12,616 nt of DNA from Halanaerobiales bacterium (GTDB lineage Bacteria > Bacillota_F > Halanaerobiia > DY22613). Below the pieces are notes generated by a model. It worked only from the letters and a program-made list of their open reading frames with translations, was not told the origin of the DNA and did no database searches. The number at the start of each line of letters is the position of its first letter. The first letter of the stretch is position 1. Shown piece by piece: positions 6,610 through 12,616 of this stretch. The translations under genes and the position numbers were made by a program. The stretch covers positions 1 through 12,616 of the forward strand of contig JAGMES010000115.1 of assembly GCA_023128035.1 (NCBI GenBank). Reading direction: 5' to 3'.

Positions 6610-7632
6610 GTGAAAACACTTAGAGAACTAGCAGAAATTGTTGGTGGAAATATTCTAGGAAATCATGATATGATTATAGTAGGTGTAGGAAGTGCCAAAG
6701 ATGCGCTACAAGGAACTATTACTTTTGCTGAAACAGAAGAGCTACATAGAGTTGCCGAAAAGAATAATGCAGCAGCGATAATTGTTCCAAAGACTATTAC
6801 TAATTCATCAAAGACTTTATTACAGGCCCGGAATCCTCGATTGGCATTTGCAAAGATTGCTTATGTTTTTATGCCTAAGCCTTTAGTTACAGGTGAAATT
6901 CATCCAACAAGCGTGATTCATAAAGATGCAGAGATTGGAGATAATGTCTCAATTCATCCTCATGCAGTAATTGACGCAGAAGCTAAGATTGGTTTAGGGA
7001 CAGTTATTGGCCCAGGTGTATATGTAGGTAAAGGCGTTAAAATAGGAGTTGATTGTGAAATTCATGCAAATGTAGTCATTGAATATGCAACTGAGATCGG
7101 TGACAGGGTAATCATTCACGGTGGAACAGTGTTAGGATCTGATGGATATGGTTTTGTAACAACTACGGAGGAACATTATAAACTTCCTCAACTAGGTAAT
7201 GTTATTATTGAAGACGATGTAGAGATTGGTGCTAATGTGACTATTGATCGTGGAGCTATAGGTTCAACAGTTGTAGGTAGGGGAACAAAGATTGATAATC
7301 TTGTTCATATGGCTCATAACGTTAAGACCGGACCAGAGTGTTTGATCGTGGCACAGGTAGGAGTTGCTGGCAGTTCTACATTAGGTAGACGTGTAACTTT
7401 AGGAGGTCAGGCAGGAGTTTTTGGTCATCTCAATGTCGGAGACAATGTAATGTTAGCCGCTCGCGGAGTGATCACCAACAATGTAGAGAAGGACAGATTT
7501 CTTTCTGGTTATCCTGCTATGGATCATAAAAAGGATTATCGGATTAAGGCTGCTAATCGGCGTACACCTGAAATGTTGAAAAAAATTAAGGATTTAGAGA
7601 AAAGGCTTGCTGAGTTAGAAAAAAAGATGTAA
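6610..7632 (+). CDS. lpxD: LpxD, UDP-3-O-acyl-glucosamine N-acyltransferase
   Basis: LpxD adds the second, N-linked acyl chain to UDP-3-O-acyl-glucosamine in lipid A synthesis, using acyl-ACP at the inner face of the cytoplasmic membrane. The start is GTG 6610 behind GGAGGGG (6598-6604). The length of 340 residues is normal. The N-terminal uridine-binding domain (1-98) is followed by a left-handed beta helix built of hexapeptide repeats (about 99-290, for example the IGDNVSIHP and IGLGTVIGP types). Family motifs are GSDGYGF (176-182) and DNLVHMAHNV (229-238). H236 aligns with the catalytic histidine of the E. coli enzyme (IAHNV). A charged C-terminal helix (318-340) closes the protein. Two in-frame TAA stops sit in tandem (7630-7635). 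Other lipid A genes (lpxA, lpxC, lpxB, fabZ) are not in this window. Confidence 0.97.
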   Translation: MKTLRELAEIVGGNILGNHDMIIVGVGSAKDALQGTITFAETEELHRVAEKNNAAAIIVPKTITNSSKTLLQARNPRLAFAKIAYVFMPKPLVTGEIHPTSVIHKDAEIGDNVSIHPHAVIDAEAKIGLGTVIGPGVYVGKGVKIGVDCEIHANVVIEYATEIGDRVIIHGGTVLGSDGYGFVTTTEEHYKLPQLGNVIIEDDVEIGANVTIDRGAIGSTVVGRGTKIDNLVHMAHNVKTGPECLIVAQVGVAGSSTLGRRVTLGGQAGVFGHLNVGDNVMLAARGVITNNVEKDRFLSGYPAMDHKKDYRIKAANRRTPEMLKKIKDLEKRLAELEKKM

Positions 7633-7673
7633 TAACGTAGTTTTTACATCGACTTTAGAGGAGGAAAAGTAAA

Positions 7674-8297
7674 ATGAAGAAAATGACTTTTATCATTACT
7701 GTTTTATTGGTTGTGATTTTAGCAGTACCTGTTTTTGCAAATTCTCAATTGGGTATGAAAGGATTAATTAATATGCCAGTTGCTGATACTCAAACCAAAG
7801 GAAAACTTAGTTTGGGATTACAGATGATTGGTGATGCTGGTTATGTATCAGCTAACTATGGAATTGGACAAAATTTGGAGGGTTTTGTTGGTTTTAACTC
7901 AGATTCTGGAGATATAACTGGGGGTATCAAGGTAAGAATAATCCGTGAAACTCGTTATCAACCAGCTTTAACTGTAGGACTTATGAATACAAATATCTTC
8001 GTGGTAGCTAGTAAGATTATGGATTATAAGACTAATATTCGTGGTCACTTAGGATTTGGAACTGGTGATCAATTGGACGGAATTTATCTTGGATTTAATA
8101 AATTATATAACCCGATTACCATTAGTAGTAGCAATTCTCGTTTTAAGTTACCTGTAACTGATTTTAAACTGGAGTATTTTGCTGAGAAGATTAATATAGG
8201 CGCTGATTTTTATCTAAATGATTCTTTTAAATTAAATGTAGGTATAAGTAATTTAAAAAATGTAATGTATGGAATTGAGTATTCCTCTCTCTTTTAA
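7674..8297 (+). CDS. Small exported protein, putative YjbH-like outer membrane barrel
   Basis: The function is unknown. This 207-residue protein starts at ATG 7674 behind GAGGAGG. A signal peptide (1-22, ending VFA) precedes a mature part of about ten to twelve short alternating strands (for example 44-52, 56-63, 67-75, 81-89, 120-128 and 162-190), and the chain ends in phenylalanine (SSLF). Those are marks of a small outer-membrane barrel. The mature N-terminus, with GLINMPVADTQTKGKLSLG (30-48), resembles the opening of YjbH-like proteins, which are often found in diderm Firmicutes; this is recall and not a search result. The gene sits 41 bases after lpxD and 79 before the LPS permease gene, so it is probably co-transcribed with them. 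A role in envelope or polysaccharide export is only suggested by context. Confidence 0.8.
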   Translation: MKKMTFIITVLLVVILAVPVFANSQLGMKGLINMPVADTQTKGKLSLGLQMIGDAGYVSANYGIGQNLEGFVGFNSDSGDITGGIKVRIIRETRYQPALTVGLMNTNIFVVASKIMDYKTNIRGHLGFGTGDQLDGIYLGFNKLYNPITISSSNSRFKLPVTDFKLEYFAEKINIGADFYLNDSFKLNVGISNLKNVMYGIEYSSLF

Positions 8298-8306
8298 GAA
8301 TTATAA

Positions 8307-8335
8307 AACCTCATCTATGGTCAACAGATGGGGTT
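8307..8335. terminator. Hairpin after the small barrel gene
   Basis: A 10-bp stem (AACCTCATCT at 8307-8316 with AGATGGGGTT at 8326-8335, one G-T pair) closes a 9-base loop, ten bases after the stop at 8297. On the + strand it is followed by an A run, not T, so it is a poor + strand terminator. On the - strand it would end in TTTTAT, but no - strand gene reaches it. An mRNA-stability or processing role is as likely as termination. Confidence 0.4.
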
Positions 8336-8376
8336 AAAAAAATATAAATATAGTTGTGAGAGTGGGGTGAGTCATA

Positions 8377-9486
8377 GTGAATAAAGGGAAAATTTTCATA
8401 TTAAATAGATATCTTTTTAAAGAACTGCTTCAACCGATTTTGTTTTGTATTTTTGCTGTCACTATTGTTTTTATGAGTAATTTTCTTTTTGAATTATCTG
8501 ATTTGTTGATTAATAAAAGAGAATCCTTTCTTACAGTTATCCAAATGTTATTTTATCAGCTTCCAGCAATATTTGTACAAACATTTCCGATTTCGACACT
8601 TTTTGCTACTGTCTATTCATTAGGCCGATTGGTTAAGGATAATGAAATTACAGTGATGCGAACAAGTGGGTTTGGAATTCAGAAAATTATCATACCTTTT
8701 TTAATATTAGGCCTAATAGTATCATTTGTAAGTTATTGGATGAATGAAAAAACAGTTCCCTGGGCCAGTCATCGATCACTGAATCTAGTAAGACAGATGA
8801 TGTTAAGGGATGTGACGCCCAGTATAAAAGAGCATGTCTTTTTTAGGGGACCTGATGATCGTTATTTCTATGTGAAAAATGTAGATAGGACGGCCAAGAC
8901 ACTCCAAGGCATAATGGTTTATGAGACTCAATATCCTGGAAAAGATACAGCTTTTCCGAGGGTGATTACTGCCAATAAAGGAGTCTTTAACGATAATTCC
9001 TGGGAATTAGAAGAAGGAATTATTAATGAATTTGATTTACATGGCCGAATCAAAAATGAGGTTCAATTTGAGGAGCTATATATCCCAGTAGGAGATGGAT
9101 TGGAAAATTTTTATGGAAATCAGAAAACCGCTTCTGAGATGAGCAGGGAAGAATTAAGCGAAGAGATTAATCTTTTTTTGAAAAGTGGGATAAAGGTAGA
9201 TACATGGCAGGTTGAATATCATATGAAGATGGCTATTCCTTTTGCACCTTTTATCTTTGTCCTTGTAGGTGCACCTTTAAGTTTATTTAATCGCAAAGGT
9301 TGGGCGGTTGGTATAGTACTTACTTTATTAGTTGTTTTTGCTTATTTTATATTACAATCTCTGTGCCGTTCTTTTGGCACAGGAGGGATGATCACAGCTG
9401 TCTGGTCAGCATGGCTTCCGAACATTATCTTTGCTGTTTTGGGGATATTGCTATTATTTCGAGAAGAGTTTTTTATGGCACGGTAA
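8377..9486 (+). CDS. LptF/LptG-family (YjgP/YjgQ) LPS export permease
   Basis: LptF and LptG form the membrane part of the LptB2FG transporter, which pulls LPS out of the inner membrane and passes it to LptC. This 369-residue protein starts at GTG 8377, with GGGGTGA at 8364-8370. It has the family layout: three N-terminal membrane helices (about 20-40, 62-82 and 102-122), a large periplasmic beta-jellyroll (about 123-275) and three C-terminal helices (about 285-303, 309-329 and 343-361). The N-terminal NRYLFKELLQP and the charged VKDNEITVMRTSG loop after helix 2 are typical. Whether it corresponds to LptF or LptG cannot be decided. Only one copy lies here, so the partner must be encoded elsewhere, unless it forms a homodimer. 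It is the last gene before a strong terminator. Confidence 0.93.
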   Translation: MNKGKIFILNRYLFKELLQPILFCIFAVTIVFMSNFLFELSDLLINKRESFLTVIQMLFYQLPAIFVQTFPISTLFATVYSLGRLVKDNEITVMRTSGFGIQKIIIPFLILGLIVSFVSYWMNEKTVPWASHRSLNLVRQMMLRDVTPSIKEHVFFRGPDDRYFYVKNVDRTAKTLQGIMVYETQYPGKDTAFPRVITANKGVFNDNSWELEEGIINEFDLHGRIKNEVQFEELYIPVGDGLENFYGNQKTASEMSREELSEEINLFLKSGIKVDTWQVEYHMKMAIPFAPFIFVLVGAPLSLFNRKGWAVGIVLTLLVVFAYFILQSLCRSFGTGGMITAVWSAWLPNIIFAVLGILLLFREEFFMAR

Positions 9487-9564
9487 TGTGAATGTAAACA
9501 TTTCTTTTGGTCAGTGATTTGTTTTTAAAAGATTAATAGTAAAAAATAGTTTTGAGTAAAACAT

Positions 9565-9604
9565 AAAAGACTGTTGGCAATGTATAGATGCCAGCAGTCT
9601 TTTT
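9565..9604 (+). terminator. Rho-independent terminator of the operon
   Basis: A 15-bp stem with one G-T pair (9565-9579 with 9589-9603) and a 9-base loop ends in TTTTT (9600-9604). It lies 78 bases after the stop of the permease gene and clearly closes the gene block. The complement also ends in a T-rich stretch, so it could work in both directions, though no - strand gene is present. Confidence 0.88.
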
Positions 9605-9677
9605 GTATGTTAAAACGATGCCGAGAAGATTTCTTTTCTAAAAAATTTCTCTTCTAAAAATTGGACATACAAAAGGA
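9598..9677. repeat. Inverted repeat overlapping the terminator
   Basis: TCTTTTTGTATGT (9598-9610) can pair with ACATACAAAAGGA (9665-9677): 13 bp with a single G-T wobble, across a 54-base AT-rich loop. The left arm contains the last bases of the terminator stem and its T tract, so the two structures cannot form fully at the same time. Confidence 0.55.
9630..9661. repeat. Imperfect 16-bp tandem duplication
   Basis: Two adjacent copies, TTTCTTTTCTAAAAAA (9630-9645) and TTTCTCTTCTAAAAAT (9646-9661), differ at two positions. They lie within the loop of the larger inverted repeat. The low complexity makes replication slippage the simplest explanation. Confidence 0.5.
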
Positions 9678-9679
9678 TT

Positions 9680-9710
9680 TTGAAAGTCAAAAATCGAAAT
9701 ATAGTAATAT
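9680..9710 (+). promoter_or_regulatory. Weak candidate promoter for the large surface-protein gene
   Basis: TTGAAA (9680-9685, 4 of 6 matches to TTGACA) is followed 19 bp later by TAATAT (9705-9710, 4 of 6). The preceding gene ends in a strong terminator, so the gene at 9778 needs its own promoter somewhere in 9605-9777. This is the best sigma-A-like pair I find there, but it is weak. Confidence 0.25.
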
Positions 9711-9777
9711 GCCTAATAAATATATAAGATGGAATTAAGTATAGAAAAGGGATTATGAAGTGGAGGGGGAGTAGATC

Positions 9778-12616
9778 ATGAGACGAAAGCTATTGATATT
9801 ATTTATAGCTTTGATTCTAATGATGACTGTGGACGTATCAGCCTATAGTCAAGTAAAAGTATTACCATCAGAGATGACAGATGGGTGTCAGGGATATTTT
9901 GATGGGATGTTGGATGATGGAGTTGTCATTTTTGATCCTTTTAATCAAGGTAGTTTAGAGTTAGTTTATGATTTTGAAGAACAGACGGATCTAATAGCAA
10001 TAAAGTTTTTTATTGCTGAAAAGAAAAATTTCAATTTTCTGATCTCCTATGATTTAGGAGATGGTTATTGGCGAAATACAGCTGAAGTGGGTGAGTTTAG
10101 TCTAGATAGTTTGCATGAAGGTTGGAATCGGATTGGGCTTGATTGGAATGATGTAGAACGAATTAAATTCTCACTGTCTGGAACTAGTATTCAGACAGAT
10201 ACCGGAATTTCTGAGATTGAGTTCTGGGGAGTGAATAGTCAGGAAACAGTCGAGATTTTTTCTGCTGACGTACTGGGAGAAGTTGAATTTGGAAAATCTG
10301 CAGGTACTGTTCAAGAGTACACCTATCAGATACAGATTAATCGTAGTTTGATAGATTTAGAGAAAGCAGAACTGTTGTACCAAAGTTATGATGTCGAAGG
10401 TGAAGAAGGTAAGTTTTCTATAAATGGCTTTAGTGAATATTATCTTACTGTTTCTACACCACACTTACGTCATCAGTGGGAGAATATTCAGCGTCTGGTC
10501 TATCCTGGATTTATACAAGAAGGAGAGAATACTTTAGAGATAAAATTGGGTGATCAGAAGAAGAATGGTTTTAGTTTGAAAGATGTGGGGTTAAAACTAT
10601 ACTTTGATCAAGGAGAGATTGATGTAATAGGTGGAGAAATTTATGAAGATGGGCAGGCAATGGATTCATCTGACATAGGAGTAAATAATATTCTGGATGG
10701 AGATAGAGAAACTTATTGGGAGAGTGGTGTTATATCTCCGACCGAAGTAGTAATCTATATGAATTTTGGAGATAAAGTCTGGTTAGAGGCGATTGATATT
10801 GATTTTGAATTAGTCTTTATGGGAGAAGTATCTTTAGAATATCTTAGAGATGGAATCTGGAATTCTATCACTGGTTGGAATCGAAGATTATTGAACGAGT
10901 TAGAGAACGGGCTAAATGAGATCAGTTTAGGAGAAGAAGGAATTATCACAGAGCAGATTCGATTGGTTTTAATAAACACAGTTCATCAACCTGTAGTGGG
11001 AAGAGTACGTGATGTTAAAATATGGGGAAGTAAATATTGGTCTGATTCTGAAAGGCCTGAGGTAGTGATTACATATCCTGAAGATAAGATGTTTGTGGGT
11101 AATCATACTGTTTTGCAGGGATATGTGTTAAATCCTTATACAAGTTTAACGTTGAATGATGAAGTATTGCAATCAGAGGAAGGGGTTTTTGAAGAAGAGT
11201 TAAATCTGGCACCAGAACGTGGAAATGGAGGCTCAAGTAGCCAGAATGGTTCAGAGAGTCCGTACCATGGAATTGCTGATGTGATTTTAGAAGTTAAGGG
11301 CCTGAATGCTTCGGGTGAAGAAGGAGTAGATCAGGTACAGGTATATATGGATACTCCTCCTGAAGTAGAGATTTTATCACCTATGGATGGAATCTATACA
11401 AATGTTGGACAGGTTTTGGTTGAAGGTACCGTGGATAAAGGTAGTTATGATTTAACAATAAATGAAATTCCTATTTCTTACTATGATAAGCAGTTTTCTT
11501 TCAACTACTGGCTTCAACCTTGGCTGAACTTGATTAAAGTGAAAGCTGTGAGTTTGAAGGAATTGATTGGAGAAGCTGAAGTTAGAGTAATCTATGATCA
11601 AAATGTACCCCTATTGTATTTTGATCAAGAATATGATGGTCAGATTCTGGGAGTTGATTCTGTTCTGATCTCAGGTCAGGTTTATGATTATAGTCCAGTT
11701 GTGTTGAAGATAAATGAGCAAGAGATTCCTGTGATACAAGGATATTTTGCAGAAACCTTTGATCTATCGTTGGAGGGAGAAAATAGTTTTAAAGTGGAGG
11801 TAGTTGATGCAGCAGGTAATGTATTGCAACAGGAATTTGATATAATTCGTGATCTTACACCTCCAAATCAATTTACACCGATAGTTGATCCAGCAGATTG
11901 GAGTCAGGTTACTCAACCTGTGATAAGTTTTGAGACAACAGATGATTTTGCAGGGATAAAGCATTATGAGTTAAGAGTTGAGAATGAAGAGTGGAGAGTT
12001 GTAGAGAGTCCATACACTTTGTCTGGGTTAGAAGATGGGGTGCATTTGGTTGAGGTTAAGGCTGTAGATAATTTAGGATGGAGCAGGGTTGAATCTGTTA
12101 ATGTATATGTGGACACAACTGTTCCTGAGAGTTTTCAACCTGTAGCAGAACCAGCAGGTTGGACACAGAATGTACAGCCAATCATTAGTTTTGAGACAAC
12201 AGATCTTCATTCGGGAATAGATCATTATGAGTTAAGCGTTGTAAATGAAGAGTTAATGGTTATAGAGAGTCCATATACTTTACCTGAGCTTATTGATGGA
12301 GTACATACTGTTTATGTTAAGGCTATTGATAAGGTTGGGTTGAGTACAGAGGAAATTGTAAAAGTTTATATTGATACAACTGAGCCGGAGAGGGTTGGGG
12401 GTTTTAAGGGAGTGGCTGGGCCTAAAGAAGTTATCTTAACATGGGATAAGAGTGTAGAGGAAGATGTGACTCATTATCTTATGTATCGTGAACCCGAGTG
12501 GTCTACTGGCTCAGAGTATCTTAGCTTCGAGAATACAGAAGATGAGTTTGAGTATGTAGATTATGATGTTGAGATAGGAAATACATATAAGTATCAGCTG
12601 ATAGCAGTTGATCATG
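9778..12616 (+). CDS. Large exported multidomain protein, partial at the right edge
   Basis: The frame runs 946 codons without a stop to the window end, so the C-terminus is missing. The ATG at 9778 is fixed by an in-frame TAG at 9772 and by GGAGGGGG at 9762-9769. A signal peptide (1-22, ending VSA) is followed by a beta-sandwich resembling a discoidin module (about 23-151, ending EIEFWG), a further beta-rich domain (about 152-290), and a clearer F5/8 type C (discoidin-like) domain (about 295-417, with NNILDGDRETYWESG and ending VRDVKIWG). Then come three Ig-like domains (about 427-526, 527-608 and 609-693; the first carries a Gly/Ser/Asn-rich insert at 481-498), two tandem 87-residue Ig-like repeats (694-780 and 781-867) and the start of a fibronectin type III domain (868 onward). 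Such modules bind glycans or act as spacers. It is probably a cell-surface or secreted carbohydrate-related protein; a catalytic domain could lie beyond the window. It is not part of the envelope operon, being separated by a terminator. Confidence 0.9.
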   Translation, partial: MRRKLLILFIALILMMTVDVSAYSQVKVLPSEMTDGCQGYFDGMLDDGVVIFDPFNQGSLELVYDFEEQTDLIAIKFFIAEKKNFNFLISYDLGDGYWRNTAEVGEFSLDSLHEGWNRIGLDWNDVERIKFSLSGTSIQTDTGISEIEFWGVNSQETVEIFSADVLGEVEFGKSAGTVQEYTYQIQINRSLIDLEKAELLYQSYDVEGEEGKFSINGFSEYYLTVSTPHLRHQWENIQRLVYPGFIQEGENTLEIKLGDQKKNGFSLKDVGLKLYFDQGEIDVIGGEIYEDGQAMDSSDIGVNNILDGDRETYWESGVISPTEVVIYMNFGDKVWLEAIDIDFELVFMGEVSLEYLRDGIWNSITGWNRRLLNELENGLNEISLGEEGIITEQIRLVLINTVHQPVVGRVRDVKIWGSKYWSDSERPEVVITYPEDKMFVGNHTVLQGYVLNPYTSLTLNDEVLQSEEGVFEEELNLAPERGNGGSSSQNGSESPYHGIADVILEVKGLNASGEEGVDQVQVYMDTPPEVEILSPMDGIYTNVGQVLVEGTVDKGSYDLTINEIPISYYDKQFSFNYWLQPWLNLIKVKAVSLKELIGEAEVRVIYDQNVPLLYFDQEYDGQILGVDSVLISGQVYDYSPVVLKINEQEIPVIQGYFAETFDLSLEGENSFKVEVVDAAGNVLQQEFDIIRDLTPPNQFTPIVDPADWSQVTQPVISFETTDDFAGIKHYELRVENEEWRVVESPYTLSGLEDGVHLVEVKAVDNLGWSRVESVNVYVDTTVPESFQPVAEPAGWTQNVQPIISFETTDLHSGIDHYELSVVNEELMVIESPYTLPELIDGVHTVYVKAIDKVGLSTEEIVKVYIDTTEPERVGGFKGVAGPKEVILTWDKSVEEDVTHYLMYREPEWSTGSEYLSFENTEDEFEYVDYDVEIGNTYKYQLIAVDH
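11857..12378 (+). repeat. Two tandem 87-codon Ig-like repeats
   Basis: Within the large surface-protein gene, 11857-12117 and 12118-12378 encode homologous units in exact 261-bp register. Both contain PAxW near the start, ISFETTD, HYEL, ESPYTL, DGVH and a closing YxDTT. The 18 bases encoding SFETTD and flanking residues are identical in both copies (11926-11943 and 12187-12204), which suggests a fairly recent duplication. The next unit opens with the same TT-x-PE signature but continues as fibronectin III. Confidence 0.88.

Noticed and set aside
9300..9491. A 63-codon + strand frame overlapping the end of the permease gene
   Set aside because: It lies in another frame of a clear LptF/G membrane segment and has no ribosome binding site of its own.
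10755..11964. Two short - strand frames within the large surface-protein gene
   Set aside because: The + strand frame is continuous, with coherent domains across both; the - strand frames have no recognisable features.

Overview
The window is AT-rich chromosomal DNA. Its genes have strong Gram-positive-type ribosome binding sites (GGAGG-like) and frequent GTG or TTG starts, yet they build an outer membrane. A Bacillota-style expression context combined with BamA, OmpH/Skp, LpxD and an LptF/LptG permease points to a diderm Firmicute. The order Halanaerobiales is my best guess, because Halanaerobiales proteins look most similar by recall. No database search was possible.

Layout. Positions 1-537 are non-coding and hold two hairpins (5-28 and a clear terminator at 164-199), followed by an AT-rich leader with weak promoter candidates. 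From 538 to 9486 nine genes lie on the + strand with short gaps and probably form one operon or a few overlapping transcription units. In order they are: an unrecognised single-pass membrane protein (538-1302); BamA with three POTRA domains (1316-2992); an unrecognised exported protein that looks like three degenerate POTRA-like repeats plus a beta-rich tail (3004-4302); three OmpH/Skp-family proteins (4353-6531); LpxD (6610-7632); a small YjbH-like putative outer-membrane barrel (7674-8297); and an LptF/LptG-family permease (8377-9486). A strong terminator at 9565-9604 closes the block. After a 291-base spacer with repeats, a separate gene begins at 9778. It encodes a very large exported multidomain protein (discoidin-like, Ig-like and fibronectin-III-like modules) and runs off the right edge with no stop after 946 codons.

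How it works together. BamA inserts barrels into the outer membrane. The OmpH proteins would chaperone unfolded barrels through the periplasm. LpxD makes the lipid A precursor, and the LptF/G protein extracts LPS from the inner membrane. The small barrel and the POTRA-like protein are likely lineage-specific partners.

The most notable point is that the three OmpH paralogues carry three different localisation signals: a cleavable signal peptide, an uncleaved membrane anchor on a greatly elongated coiled coil, and a lipobox. Together they suggest a soluble, an inner-membrane-tethered and an outer-membrane-tethered chaperone encoded side by side. No tRNA, rRNA, CRISPR array, insertion sequence or phage feature was seen.
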